Shown here: in pieces, positions 33,341 through 47,060 of the stretch | Layout of the letters: each line of letters begins with the position of its first letter | How positions within the stretch are numbered: the stretch's first letter is position 1 | NCBI GenBank assembly: GCA_036874045.1 | Contig: CM072335.1 | Span: forward strand, 4,980,001 to 5,044,000 | Reading direction: 5' to 3' | DNA: 64,000 bases | Source: Cymodocea nodosa | Lineage: Eukaryota > Streptophyta > Magnoliopsida > Alismatales > Cymodoceaceae | Made by a program: the position numbers and the translations under genes | Notes under the pieces: generated by a model | Databases searched by the model: none | What the model was told of the DNA's origin: nothing | The model's input: the letters and a program-made list of their open reading frames with translations, nothing else

Positions 33341-36300
33341 ATTGATGCTGAGTTCCTCGTGGTTCCTCTCCTCTACTTTTTCAAAGATCGTTCATAGCTA
33401 GACCCCCCGTCAATGAGAGATATAAGATAGAGGTACTGACTTAATCCTTAGCCACTCCAACCTTTTATCATATGTAGAAAAAATTATACATGGTAAGTTA
33501 CTAGTCTATGATATGTCAATAAAGCACACGAAATACACACCATATACAGAGTATAATTCTATAATGGTAACATACGTCACACCCCTTTCAAACTTTACAA
33601 AGTGCAGCAGAAAGTAAGTTTGTTGCGTAAAAGATGAAAACTAGATTTGAAGAGTGACTTCGTGAAGATGTCGATGAACTGAAGAGTAGAGGTGACATGT
33701 CGAACTTGGAGGGCACCGCATACCAACAGCTCAGGTATGAAGTGGTAATCTACCTCAATATAACGTGTGCAAGCATGAAACACCAAGTTGGAGGTGATAG
33801 AGAGGGCCAAAGTATTATCACAACAAATGATTGGGCTTGTGTGAAGTGAAATCCTAAGTTCACGAAGTAGATAACAAAACCATAGAACATCAGAGGCCCA
33901 TCACCATCATACATGGCAAAAGTGGGATGTTTGTGTGATGTCTATGACACCAAGTTTGCTCCGAAATAAAGATATGTGCCCATTACCAATCGATGATCAC
34001 AAGGATCACCTACCCAATCGACATCCGAATAAGCTGTGAGAGTGGGAGAGGATGCTCGAAATGTAAGGCCCATGGTCATCGTTCATTTGACATAACACAA
34101 AATGCATTTGGTTGCTTGCTTGTAGGTTGTCATAGGAGCACCAAGAAACTATGAGAGATGATGAACAATGTATGCAATGTTAGGGCACGACAACGTAAGG
34201 TACTGTAGCTTGTTGATTATGCTCCTATAGGTTGTGTGATTTTCAAGAGAATTGCCATCATGAGGTTAAAAATGCATCCCCCCTGTAAGGGTGTGGCCAC
34301 AATGGAACAATCGATCATCCCTTCATGTTGGAGAAGATCCACGGTGTATTTGGCTTGCGAGAGATGGATAGTGGAGTCTTTGTAGGAAAGTTGCAGGCCA
34401 AGAAAATGCTCCAATCGTCCCAAGTGGCAGCACTCGAACTCTCGTTCGGGGGAATCCATGAAGGTGGTTATGGTTTGTCCATTAGAACTAGTGACGACGA
34501 TGTCATCAACATAGACCAGTACAAGCACAACATGTGGTCTAGCATATCAAAGGAAGAGAGAGGGATCTACGAGACTAGTGTGGAAGCCAACTATGATAAG
34601 AAAGGATTGAAGATGCTTATACCAAGCACACGGAGATTGGCAAATCCCATAGAGTGCCTTGCGTAGTTGGCACACATGAGTTGGAAAGTCAAGAAGGACG
34701 AAGCCTAATGGTTATTGAACATAAACTTCCTCATAAAGATAGCCATTGGGGAAGGCATTCTTGACATTAAGTTGATGGAGTTCTCAATGAAATATGGCGA
34801 TAAGAGAGAGCACAGTCTGTATGGTGTTGTGCTTGATGACGAGACTAAACATCTCTTAGAAGTTGATGCCATGTCGTTGGGTGAAATCTTGTGCCCCTTG
34901 ATAGTGCCATCCACACGACGCTTGAGTTTGTAGGCCCATTTTGTGCCAACGACAACACGATCTGTAGGAGGGACAAGCTCCCATGTGCGATCTTGTTGGA
35001 GTGCATGAAATTCGATGCACATGGCATCTTGCCATTGTGGAAGATGATAGGCTTGAGTGAACGAGACTGGATCCTCATGATCATCAACCAGTGTAACAGA
35101 TGATGGCACAGAAACCATAAGGGCAAGAGGAACCGGAGAGGTATCATGGTATAGTGTGGATAAATGGCGTAGGCAAGAAGGTAGGGAGTGGGACAGAGAT
35201 GTAGCGATGATAGGATGAATTTGAGGAGGTGAAATAGGTGACAAAGTTGTAGGGGTGATGTCTGCAGTTGGAGGGGTTGGCGACTACAAAAGAGAAGGAG
35301 AGGGAGAATGGAAATAATTGAATGGAGGAGTGGCATATAAGGAAGGTGCACCCTCCTTAAAGGAAAACGTATTCTCATGGAAGGTAACATGCCTTAATAT
35401 GAGAATCTTTTCACTTAAGAGATCAAGGCAATAATAACCTTTATGATTTACAACATACCCTAAAAGGTACGTGGAATAGATCGTGGTAATAATTTATTTG
35501 TAGGTGGTGGATGTGAAAGAGGGAAACAAAGGTACCCAAAAATCTTTAAAGGGGGAAGATTAGGTGGGCTGCCAAACAAAAGCTCGTGAGGTGAGGGGCT
35601 CCTCACAGATGATTTCCGTTAGATTTCACAGGTGTCTGTGCAATTTGAAATTGAATTTCAATCAAGTGTAATGGTTGGAAAATTAAATTCTGAACTTTTA
35701 AGTTGGAAATTTATTTTTTCAAATCTTCTCGTCACATCTGACACTTGTATCTCTACCTATAAATTAAATTTAATATATTATTTTAAACAAAAGATGTGAA
35801 TATCTACATTGACATTTTTTTTTCAATTATAAAAATACTTAAATTCATTTTTTTGTAGACATTCATGGTATTTTTATTATGAATGTTCAAAATAACATAT
35901 CAAATTTAATTTTGATATATCAATTAATGAGATTAAATATATGATTCATAAAGAAAATAATGCCAAAATCAAAAGTAAAAAAGTAAAATAAAATAATGTA
36001 ATTCAAATGGAAGCAAAATGTTATACGAACTCAGAATGCCATTTTCAAATATAGAAAAAATTACTATAAGTATTAAAATTAACATTTTCTTAAAATACTT
36101 TTAGATTTTTCAAAATATCTTAAATATAATAGTTACTTTTTGAGTTCAACGTGTCATTGTTGTAGTCCTATTTGTAAGATTTCTCTAAGTAACCATTTAA
36201 TTGAGATGTATTTTAATTTAGATATTCTTAAACTTTTTATCTAAGTTGTAACTTTATTCAAAAACCTTTCTTTTAACTTTGATATTCCTATATATAAAAG

Positions 36301-37403
36301 TTACAATTCAATTTAATTTTTTCTTTTAACTTAGATATTTTTATGTTTTATCTAAGTTATAATTTCATTTAATTAACTTAATCTTGTCCTTTTAACTCAT
36401 TCATTGGTTAATTACATTTTCACTAATTACTTTAATTCATTACTTCATTAAAAATCAATTTTGTTCAATTCTGTTATGTGCACAAACACCTGAATTTCAA
36501 ATTCTTTCTATCAGATTCTGTAGAATTCAAATTCAGTTAGAATTCAAATTCTGTAGAATTCAAATTTTGAGTACACAAGCAGGCCCTTAGACACCATTTT
36601 GTGGTGATAGGGGTAAGAAAAATGATGGATGATGCCTTTGGACGTGGTGAATTCACAAAAGTAAGTGTTTTGAAATTTGTCCCATTGTTGCTTTGAATAA
36701 TTTTAATGGATTTGGAGAAAAGACTTTTTACCATGGTGACAAAATTTTTAAAGTAAACAAACACATCAGATTTTTGAACAAGGGGATATAACTAAGTATA
36801 TCACAAATATAAATCTATAATAGACAAGTAATAACAAAAACTAGATGACACCACTAGTGCCAACCCCCATACATCAAGATAGATCAATGTAAGGGGTTCA
36901 ACAGTGGTGGTAAGACTACACAAAAAAGAAAGTTTGTGTGCCTTGCCAAGGGGGCACACACAACATGATGAAGACAATGATGATGAAGACAAGTGCAACC
37001 AAGAGTGGAATAAAGATAAGGAAAGGAGGGATGTCCCAACCGAGAATGCCATGGTGACATACAAGTAGACAACACTTTAGGAGCAGTGACATGATAAGAA
37101 TTGTTGACGCTTAGCTCACTAAGAAGTGTTCTATGCGTCACCTTGTCCTTAACAAAAAAACCATTGTCATAAAGAGTTAAGTAACAACGATTATCTTTAG
37201 CAAACTTATGAATTGAAAGCAAATTTTGAGAAACATGTGGGACACAAAGAATGTTACAAAGTTGAAGGTTATTTGAAAGAGAAGAAGAGCCCACATGGGA
37301 GATGGGTAGAGCCTAGCCATTAATGACTATAACCACTTGACTACTTATATTATATTCAATGACTTACATTTGATTGAAATGTGGTGTCATGTGATTTGTT
37401 GTC
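33341..37403 (-). mobile_element. Ty1/copia retrotransposon fragment, fossil, split by a MITE
   Basis: Minus-strand order: GAG-pre-integrase (HSRLGHPSFPYL, 37,294-36,884), integrase core (IKIIQSNNGTNFKTLTF, near 36,700), MITE insertion, integrase remnant (SELLFGSPPNLPPLKIFGYL, about 35,560), RT (WELVPPTDRVVVGTKWAYKL; LVLVYVDDIVVTSSN; LGLQLSYKDSTIHLSQAKY; 35,244-34,217), RNase H tail (YIEVDYHF; DIFTKSLF; 33,810-33,595). A purine tract GTTTGAAAGGGGTGTG follows at about 33,580, so a 3' LTR probably begins there and runs left, but I could not fix its far end. Gag and the 5' LTR are absent. It is a different lineage from the element at 49,445-62,755 and is heavily decayed. Confidence 0.75.
35611..36586. 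mobile_element. Tourist-like MITE (PIF/Harbinger type), left end lost
   Basis: About 976 bp of AT-rich DNA. The right end GAGTACACAAGCAGGCCC is followed by TTA. It matches the MITE at 52,603-53,591 over both end regions (for example TTCCGTTAGATTTCAC...GTGTCTGTGCAATTTG on the left, and GAATTCAAATTC repeats on the right). The first ~45 bases corresponding to the other copy's left terminus are missing, and some of the copia integrase region between its flanks is gone too. So a deletion spans the left junction. Confidence 0.7.
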
Positions 37404-39010
37404 TGTTTAGAGTAAAAAAATGCATAATTCTTAAAACTTAAATTAACGATTAAGGATATGTTATATGACTAATCAGATAGAAATTAGGTCATTATGTTAC
37501 ATTTGCGGAAATTTGATGCTTAATTGAAAAATATACATAATTAAAAGGAATTAATGTTAACCAAGTATTATTTTGGAATTATTGTAAAATATCTCCTAAA
37601 AATATTATTAAATATTATTTACCCCTGTGTAGTACATGTATTATTTATATAACTCGTTTTAGTATATGTTTATTTTGTTGAACTGTAGGATCAAACTGAG
37701 TCTATGGAGTTATCACATAACTCAATGAAGCCAATTCGTTGAGTTAGTGATTAACCAACGGAATTAGTTTGTTGTGTCATATTAACTTTACGGACTAGTT
37801 ATTTTATTTAATATGTAATTATGAGTAGTTATAGGAATTTCATCAGAAACCTATGTTGCATGATTATTGCCTATGATATTTGTCATGGAATGAAGAAGGA
37901 ATTACAACCATAGATGCACAAGAAAGAAGAATCCAACCATTCAATTTGGGTAGTTGTTATTGAAAAAAAATATAAAAGGAATGAAAGAAATTTAGAAAAA
38001 AAGGAGGAAAGAGCACTCACTATATAGAGTTTTAGATGTTTCTTGAGATATCCTTCTACCACCATCTACCATTCATTGAATGTCTATGGAGTAATTTCTA
38101 GAGTCAGGTTGATTTTGATCAAATCATGGTGATTGACAATTATTGTGAAAAAGTGGTTGCGTCATAGGAAGGAAATGTTTTTTCACCAAGCACCAGATTA
38201 TCTCTTAGTAGAAAGATTAAAACTTCTAGCCTTGGTGTTGGGTTGATGCCAATTTGTCAAAGAGGAGATCACCTTACAAAGGTCTATGTTCGCAATCTAA
38301 TAAGGAGATGAATGCTTGATAGTAAGTGATTAAATTTTAGAGATGTAACTATATCACATATATGCTTGGAAGTCATTGATTTTCAATAGAGAGTATTACC
38401 ATTCATCTATTCACCTTAAGGAACATTGACATTAAAGGTTACTATTACACATATACTATGTTTTGATCATATATTGTTTGTGTTTGTATTGTTTGTTCAT
38501 GATTATCAAATGTTGTGTATTCACTTTTCATTTTAATATGAAACTATATGACTTTATTTTGAAACTAATTAATTTTAAATCTTTGAAATCGTACCTTGAC
38601 TGATTGTTATTTGAGATCATTTGGATGTTAAATTTATTCATTATTAAATCAAAGATAAGTAGTAATCAAAGAGCATATAATGAGTTGCTTGCATCCTTTG
38701 GGATTGCCTCATGGTATGCTAAATTTAGGTGCGAACAACTGTCATGAACTTAAGTCCACAAACTTGTCTATTGGGTTAAATGTTAACTCAATAAAGTGAG
38801 AGACTTAATTAGTAAAACACTACCACCAGCTAAAAGCAACCTAGAAACTGATTTTAATTACTCCCTATGGTTTGACCTATACTTGCACACTTTTACAACA
38901 AATGTTGTGTACTTATAGTTAAGTAAACAAACAAATTTAATTAATCTAAGTCTCATTCGAGAATTGCTTCATAACTTAAGCAAATCTAAACTAAGTAGCG
39001 CTTAAGTTGA
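37404..39010 (+). repeat. LTR F: degenerate Athila-family LTR
   Basis: Starts TGTTTAGAGTAAAAAAATG and follows solo LTR C in order: the early AATTAATGTTAA segment, the GTTGAGTTA/TAACTCAA palindromes (37,690-37,800), the hammered TATA-side region, the TTACCATTCA(T)C...TTTCATT segment, and the CTATGG(T)TTGACCTATACTTGCACAC stretch near 38,865-38,890. It is far more diverged than A-E and is probably an older solo LTR. The right end is uncertain. No target duplication was found. Confidence 0.6.
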
Positions 39011-42000
39011 CACATCATTCCTCTCTCCCTTTCATTTCTTCTCTTTTCCTTTTTTTATTGTTGGTTTTGACGTTTGTTTTTTATGAATGTTGAAATAACA
39101 TTCGTAAACAGACTTTTTTTTTACCATTGGTTTCAACATTCACTTTTTTTACGAACATTGTTTTCAATGTTGATTTTTAACGAAATAATATGAATATGGG
39201 CTAGGCCTTAATTGACCCATGGACCAGTCCAACTCGACTCAAATTGACTTGTAAGCTAACTTGATCCAGCTTGTGGGCCAATTTTCTAATATATTATAGT
39301 CTAGCTTAACCTAATTTAAAAAATTGAATCAAGCCGAATCAAATTGGCCTACAATGGCTCAACCTAATTGACACCTCTATCCCACTTATGACCAACCTTT
39401 GGCAAGATGACCTCTGCTATCCTCCTTGTAAGTGAGCTCAATTGCCCTTCGTTGCATCCTTTGTTGCATCTCACTAGAACGAGGGATGAACAACATTAAT
39501 CTGTCTTCTATTCATTTTTTTTAATATAATATTTCATTTTCATAACTAAGGGAATATTGCATGTTTCATTTAGTTTTTCAAAATAACCATTTAGTTTAAC
39601 CTTACAGTTCAAATCTTTAATGATTTTTGAAAAGTGTCTTTGAAATTGCATTTTAATCCTCAATTTCAAGCTTAATGGAAGCTCTGAATAGTTGACTTTG
39701 TACATTGTTTATGTAATGCTGGCAGGTCCTGAAACATTAATCTTGCATTTTTCCTTAAAAATAAGATCATCAACCACTAGGTGATCTTCTTTATGATATT
39801 TTGTAAGTTACTGATGACATTAGTAAAGTTGGAATTTCCTACCTGCGATGCACATCTATTTTCTCTTTTTTCTCTACTTGTATAACTATGCATTTTCTCC
39901 TTATATATTTTCTTTAATCTAGACCTCTGGTCCTTTCGAATGCAAGTGATTCCACCACATTTTGAACATATACTTTTGAATTTTACAAGTTACATCTATC
40001 ATCTTCATTTGCACAATGCAAGCTTGTTTACTAATTCGTTTTTTCTAATTTTATGCACTATGTTCCAGCTCATGTGACTTTTATTCAACATTTTTCCATG
40101 AAAATACATTAAATCTACTTTTCGTAGCGCCTTGTTTTACAAGTTTCATGAACCATGGATTTCTCAATGATTTTGTGATCTTGACCTTGACCTTAGTTAG
40201 ACATAGTACTTAGCTAACCATGGCTCATTATTTGGGGGAGTTAAGTGGTTTGACAAGTTGTCTGATCATTTTACCCCATATTTTCCCCCAACTTAGCACT
40301 CTATTAGCTTTCAAATGAATTAAGAATCATGTTGTTTATTTTAGTACAAATTTAGTTATGGATTTCCTAATATCAAGGAGCACACTATCTACTACTCTGA
40401 TTTTTGCTTAAGCACATGTGGTTTGCACTTTCACTTGCATTTTTTCTATATCTAAATAATTATTTACTTATTCTTCCCCAAAATTTCAAACTCTAATCTT
40501 TCAAACGACTATTATTTCATGAAATTCCATGAGGTAGGAATTTAGTTATGACTTTCTAAAATCCATTGAGCACCCTATTTTGTATATTTCAATCTGCTTG
40601 GCTAGTATACTTTGAATATCTAGTTTGCTTGCCATGCGCCATGCATGATTTTTGCTAAACATTTTTAATGATCAGAGGACCTCTCGAGCTTCAAAACAGA
40701 TCTATTTTCATGTCATGTAATTCAGCATGAATTTATTTCTGATTTTTCAAATGTTGATGATAAGCCTTGTTAATTGTTAGAATACATTGTCTTGATAATG
40801 CATTTTACCTTCTATCACCTCATAAGAATTTCTCTAAGCATATTTTTCTATCTAAAATACATCTTAAGCTTTAGAATGAATTTTGTTGCATATCATTTGA
40901 TTACAAATCCAATTAGTTATGAATTAAACAACATCAACATGTTAATCTGTTCAAGAACTACATGAATATTCATAGGATTTAATTTGTGATTTTTCTGCAA
41001 TTGTCTCTTGAATTGTTATTTTATATTTATATCTTTTAAGTTATGATTTTATAACTATTACAACTACTTATCTTTAAATATTTGCATATAAAAACAACGG
41101 TCACGTATCATACAAGTTTAAGTCAACTCATAAATTATATCACGTCACATATGGCATTGTGACAAGACTTGAACCATCTTACTCACATATCATACAGGTT
41201 GCAACCACTCTCAAAGTAATAAGTAAATGTAACAATTATTGATTTAGACTCTTCTAATAGACATAATTAATAATAAGTATGCTATGCCTAACATAAATGT
41301 TTATTCTCCATAAACAAAGTACATTTGATTTCTTTTAATAAGTCAACATTTTCTAACTTGTTAGTGAGATTTGACATTAATCGCATGTATGCCTCTAATT
41401 CCACACCAGCTCCCAAATGAAGCTATTTAGGTATATCTTAGTCATCTTAATAATATAACAATATCAAAACTCAAGCATGCATATCTATTCAAGTAAACCA
41501 ATAAAATAGCCATACACGTCAATAATAAATCACATAGTCTAAATAATGTCGCGCAAAATTACTGAAAATATCTCAAGCATGCAAATGTACCGGTCTAAAT
41601 GACAATACCATTGTGTATTTCAATAATCAACTATATAACATGATCAAAATTAAGCATCATAGACTGTTAGTAATTATTTTTGACATAATAAGGAAAATAC
41701 TTATCTTCCAATTTCAAATTTAAACTCTTTCGTCTCTTCTCCTTCTTCCTCAAACTCATACAATTGAAACTACACAAATACTTATAACTAATTCCACCTA
41801 CAAGAAGACTATCATACAGATCTACATCCACCCATCTCTCTCTCTCTCTCTCTCTCGTACTTACACTCTCTTCTCACGCTGGCAACGACCTACGCGTGCA
41901 ACATCGCCGGTTGCAACCTCCTCCTCTCTTTTTCTCCCTCTCTCCACTCCTCTCTTTTTCTCTCACTCGTTTGTGAAGCACAGACGACATCCAGGAAAAT

Positions 42001-43430
42001 ATTATCGGTGGAGAAGTTAAATATTTTATATCCACCGACTCACCTTTTGCCTTTTTTTTTTAAAATCATCACATGTAAGCTTTTAGCATTAGTAGTAATG
42101 TTTTAAATAGAAAATTTTAAATCAAAAGTAAATATTTTAAAAACTTTAATATACGATAAAGATTGAAAACTTGTTTATTATCTTGTATAATAAGAATGAG
42201 ATTTTGCAAATATGAATATTAGAGTAAGCAATGGAAAAACGGTTATATTTTTCCTTTATATATTTTTTCCATTATCATGTACTTTTTCCATTTTATATAT
42301 TTTTCCCTTTATCATGTACTTTTTCTTACTCATTTTTTTTAAATTTTTTTTGTCATGTGTAATGCATTTTGAAATTTAAACTTCAATAAAGTAAACTTTT
42401 AATATTTTTGTAATCTAAATTTAAATAATAAAATAAAATTTTATTTTATTCAACTTTTGATATTTCAACAATTTTATCATAAATTGGCATAGAAATGTAG
42501 CATTATGTATAACACAAATTAACATAATATGCCAACACAACACAATTAGATTGTGGGCTTTGGGTTATACTTGGGTCACCTTACTAAGAGTTTGGATTGA
42601 CATGACATGAATAACGTTGAGTCTGCTTCGATTTGGATTGGGTTAACATGGCATGACACAATTTACATATATAGGGACTATAGTAGTAGTTGAGATTAGG
42701 GTTTAGGGTACTAGTTGAGATTGAATTGCTTTTTACCTTGCTAATAAGCCATGGTATTGGAATACTAAGTATCTCTTAACCCTTTAAGAAAAACAATTCT
42801 AGAGAACACTACCCAAGATCAGGCTTTCCATCAAACGCCCAATAGAGATCTCTCATAGTGTCAAGAAAGCCTAGAAAAATTATGTGCAGTGTTGGTTTCT
42901 ATCCATGTTTTCTTTTTACTTGTAAAAGTGATTATTCATTTACTTTTATATTTGTATATATTCCATCATGTTCTTGAGGTACATGAGAATGTTTAGGCCC
43001 ATGCAAATGAAGTAAAAACCAAGAATTGTTTAATATAAAAATATTTATTTCTTAATTAACTAGTGTAATTTATACTTTTAAGTGTTTTCTTGTCAGAATT
43101 AACGAGTCAAATTTAAGTCTATAATGTAGCTTTATCACATTTTTAATGAAAAAGGCTTAGCACCAATGAAATTAATGTTTAGTACATTCAAGTTTTGCAC
43201 CAAAAATTTAGTTGTTTTTCAAGTTTATAGTTGATGAATCACGTCAATGATAGAAAAACAAATTAATGGACAAACATAATTGGTGAAAGAAATTCAAGCT
43301 GGTGGAGGAGAGAGAAATTTCAATTTTAGCACCACCTCTAACAGGCAACGGTTCTTATCTATTTACATTCCTAAAGTGTTGCCAAAGTAGGACAGCAGGT
43401 ACGTAAATAGAAATGAGGAGTTGACGGTGA
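39011..43430. other. Intergenic DNA, no genes recognised
   Basis: AT-rich, without long open frames or domain matches. It contains GGCCCA/GACTCAA-type repeat sequence near 39,190-39,370 and 42,540-42,670. A (CT)n microsatellite lies at about 41,834-41,856. A short direct duplication (TTTTTCCATTATCATGTACTT-like) is at about 42,250-42,330. The last ~400 bases are presumably the polygalacturonase promoter. Confidence 0.5.
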
Positions 43431-43449
43431 GAAAGGGATTTTGGTTCTC

Positions 43450-43456
43450 TATAAAT
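43450..43456 (+). promoter_or_regulatory. TATA box of the polygalacturonase gene
   Basis: TATAAAT stands 46 bases upstream of the chosen ATG (43,502), which implies a short 5' leader. It is the only well-placed TATA element near the first exon. Confidence 0.55.
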
Positions 43457-43501
43457 TCACATTGCTGGAGGAGAAGATCACCCAATGGTTACAAAGAAAA
43501 A

Positions 43502-45021
43502 ATGGCTTCAACTTCCATCCATGCTATCATGCTCCTCTTCCTCATGTTCTTCACTATAGCCACCACAGCACAAAATACCTTTAATATCTTACACTATGGT
43601 GCCAAGGGAGATGGTAAAACAGACTGTAGCAAGGTAAGGGAGAAAGAATTTTAAATATCTTAAGAAGCTATATTATGTAATATATCTAGTAATACTTCTC
43701 TCAATTCTTTATACATTTTTTGTTTTAGGCATTTTTGGATGCGTGGGATGAAGCATGTGCATCTGATGGAACATCAACGGTTGTAGTTCCAGTTGGAAAG
43801 TTTCTCACTGGTCCGATTACCTTTCAAGGCCCGTGCAAGGCCAAGATGGTGTTCCAAACAATTGGAACAATTCTTGCGATTGAAGATCTCAGTGCATATC
43901 CTCAAGAAAATTGGATTGCCTTTGAGTACCTAAAGGGATTCGAGATGATAGGTGGGAATTTTGATGGTCAAGGAAAATCTGCTTGGCCGAAGAACAACTG
44001 CACTGGAAAGGAGAAGTGTGCCATCCTTCCCACTGTAAGCTCTTCCAAAAGCATGAATTACTTGCTCTTGACGCTTAAAGCTTTTACATTAATTCTTTAT
44101 ATCTTGAGTATTATGACTGAATTTATCAAATAAGGATGTTGATTGAGTGCTAACCACAAGCTTCGATATGTGTTGAACAGTCCATTCAATTCAGTTATGT
44201 GGAGGACTCCACCATCGAAGGCATCACCTCAATAAATAGCAAAATGTCCCACATAATGATCCATAATTGCACAAGTATCTATTTGAATAAAATTACCATC
44301 AGCGCGCCAGAAGATAGCCCTAACACTGATGGTATCCACATTGGTCTTTCCACCAACGTAGAGATCAAAGACGCTAACATTAGCACCGGCGATGACTGCA
44401 TCTCTATTGGACCAACCAACACAGGGATTTCCATTAGCAAGGTCTCTTGTGGCCCTGGCCATGGAATTAGTGTTGCTATCCTTGGAAAAGAAAGTAGAGA
44501 AAACGATGTCACCAATATCTATGTGAAGAATTGTACCCTTACTGAAACCATGTATGGTGTTGGAGTGAAGACATCGCCAAAATCAAGTGTTCTAACTGCG
44601 AAGAACTTCACCTTCGACGACATAACGATGAAAAATGTTGGAAATCCAATCATCATTGATCAAGAATACTGTCCACAAGGAGGTTGTGCTGGAATATTAG
44701 TAAGTTAAATAATTTTGTTTATTTATATAATAAAATAGACTTTAAGGTTAATGGACGTAATTAAAGTTCTAATTCTTGTTTTCTTGCTATCGATACCAGC
44801 CACCATCCAAGGTTAAAATTGCAGATATAAGATTCAAAAATGTTCGAGGAACCTCATCCACTCCCATAGCAATCAGCCTCAAGTGCAGTGCAGCTGTACC
44901 ATGCCATGGTGTGGTATTGGGCAACATATATCTTGAGCATAGCGAAGGTGGGGCAACATCAGAATGCGCTAATGTTAATGGCTCTAGCGATGGTATTGTG
45001 TTTCCTAGCTCTTGCATCTAA
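43502..45021 (+). CDS. Polygalacturonase (glycoside hydrolase family 28), four exons
   Basis: Exons 43,502-43,633, 43,729-44,034, 44,181-44,699 and 44,800-45,021 join in phase 0 at GT...AG introns to give 392 residues, the usual length for pollen/exo-type plant polygalacturonases. Residues 1-23 form a signal peptide (MLLFLMFFTIATTA), so the product is secreted to the wall, where the family hydrolyses alpha-1,4-galacturonan. FNILHYGAKGDGKTD is the family N-terminus. Catalytic motifs: NTDG (194-197), TGDDC with Asp217 and Asp218, and GHG with His240. The usual RIK motif is replaced by GVK (274-276, in YGVGVKTS), so the substrate-binding Arg is missing while Lys276 stays. The neighbouring GS.LG block reads VAILG. 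Conserved C-terminal cysteines are present. The ATG was chosen for the signal peptide and TATA spacing. All exons are open, so it looks intact but possibly altered in activity. Confidence 0.9.
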
Positions 45022-46870
45022 AATACATATAACATGGATAAATTTTGTAATTAGACCATATGTTATATTTTAAAACCATAGATTTTCAAAAAGGATGGGC
45101 GTTTCAATTCCCATATCTGAGTTGTATTTTGGAGGCAAGTGCTGACACAAACATTACTATTGTGGCCTTCAAATATCACTGAGAGAGATTTAAATGAAAA
45201 TTTGGATGATCCAATTTGTGTAGATCAGTTTTCACGTTTACATGCATGAAAGTTTGCATAAATCTGAGATGTGTGATATATATAATCAAAATTATTTTTG
45301 ATTCTATTAAAGTTTTTGATCATTACAACTATCCATGTGTATAGCCGTTGGTGTAATAATATTTGAATTACTTGTATTAATATTGACATCTTGAAATGCC
45401 GTGAATACTAAAATCATGATCTACTTCTACCTTGATGACTACGGGATGGATTTGGATAATGAAATTTGCCTCCAGATTCTCCTAAGAATTCTTATCTCTC
45501 TAACTTAAAAACACCCTCCACTAGTGGAAAGTGCCCATGCGTCAATAAGAAAACGGAGTGTAATATTATCTAACTTCCTAGGACAAAATAGATAATGCAA
45601 CAATTTCTGCTTCACAAAATTTGTAATCTCCCATGAAATTCTTTCTCCAACTCTTCCAAATTTATGTTAATTATGAGACAAGTTCTTATTTTTGGTCTTG
45701 GCAAAGAGAATCTACTCTAAAATAAAGTAGAAACAAGAATCAAATTCAAGAATCTGCATTTCCTAAATGCAACCAGCCTAAATTTGTTATGCACATAGAT
45801 GTTGAATTATCTTCTCAAGTAATTGATATTAATCAACAAAAGAAGGCAATTTAGATTGTTTACGAGTGTTATGTTGCATACCAAGATTATTGTGGATGTG
45901 CCCTGTTGGATGGTTCTTCAAGCGTTGTGGAATATTGTTGTGGTTGTATATCTAGCTAGAGCAATCCACAAACATTTTGGATGAACACGATCATCACCTA
46001 GATATTGGCCCTTTGGGACTCCCATGGGACGTGTTTTCTTCACCTCCTTGACTAAGCACAAGTTCTTGTCATCTGTTAGTGCAGCAGGCTTCCTCTTCTT
46101 CTCCTATTAGATGAGTCAAAAAATTATGAAACTTGTGTGGTAGGATGTAAAACAAGAAATGAAAACATGAAATAAGAAAACAATTACTACTATGATGCAG
46201 GTGTTTTTCTTGGGTTAAGCTATTGTTAAGTGATCTTTAATGCACACAAAAAGGAAATTAAAGCCTTATTCCTAATACCCTGTTCACCTAATAGACCTAA
46301 TGAAAATCATAGAAGAGATGGGAAGATCTCCAAGTCTTCAAAATGATGAAGTTATAACAAGTTGATTATTTGGTAGAGATTCAACTGATTGAAGCTCCTT
46401 GAAATGATGATGGTGATGGGGGTGGGCATGGATTGGCGTAGGGTTTGCTAGAATGATGCTAAGATAATACTAGATTCCCCTTAAGCTTCCATGTGATCCA
46501 CTTTTATTGGAGACTCTAGCCTAATATGAAAAGTAAATACTTTTGTTGTACTATATGATGGACAACCACCACCTACCATACATGACACAAGAACAAGGGA
46601 GGAGGCCCTAACCTTCACATTTTATGTATGACGTTAGGTGTTTATTTGTCATGCAAGGTAAATTAATGAGGGTGCTTGTTGTAGAACTTTTGCTTGATAG
46701 TATATATTATGGATATTTCTATCATATTGTATGACGAAGCCTTGTCGTTCATCATGCCTAGGTGGAGTACAAGACCTTGGTTTTGTAGGCTAGGGCAAAT
46801 TGAACTTGGATAGTTACGATTGGATGGCAAAGTGAGCCTAGGTAGTTAACATTGGATGATGAGATTTAGG
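45022..46870. other. Intergenic DNA downstream of the polygalacturonase gene
   Basis: No recognisable gene. On the minus strand about 46,110-45,900 there is a weakly coding-looking stretch (LVKEVKKTRPMGVPKGQYLG) that I cannot assign; it may be a remnant. The 3' untranslated region of the polygalacturonase presumably occupies the first few hundred bases. Confidence 0.4.
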
Positions 46871-46875
46871 TAAGG

Positions 46876-47060
46876 ATTGTGTACTCGGAATCTAATGGAA
46901 TTGAAAATTTTTCCGTCAAATTTCGAGGCCTGATGTGTTTGTACATTTTGGAATTCAAATTCTTTGAGAAATTGAATTCCAAACATGTGTAAAAGGTTGG
47001 GAAAATGAATTCTCGACCTAAAAGGTCGGAATTCAATTTTCGAAACCTTCTCCTAACACT
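46876..47060. mobile_element. MITE-related left end, third family member
   Basis: Begins TTGTGTACTCGGAATCTAA, then GAAATTGAAAATTTTTCCGTC-like and AATTCAAATTC segments, then AAAGGTTGGGAAAATGAATTC, matching the left ~190 bp of the MITE at 52,603 in order. The right terminus is not found. The family's internal GCTCG-rich part is replaced by the minisatellite that follows. Confidence 0.55.

Noticed and set aside
34325-35103. Plus-strand open frames of 70-113 codons over the copia fragment.
   Set aside because: They are antisense shadows of the minus-strand reverse transcriptase region.
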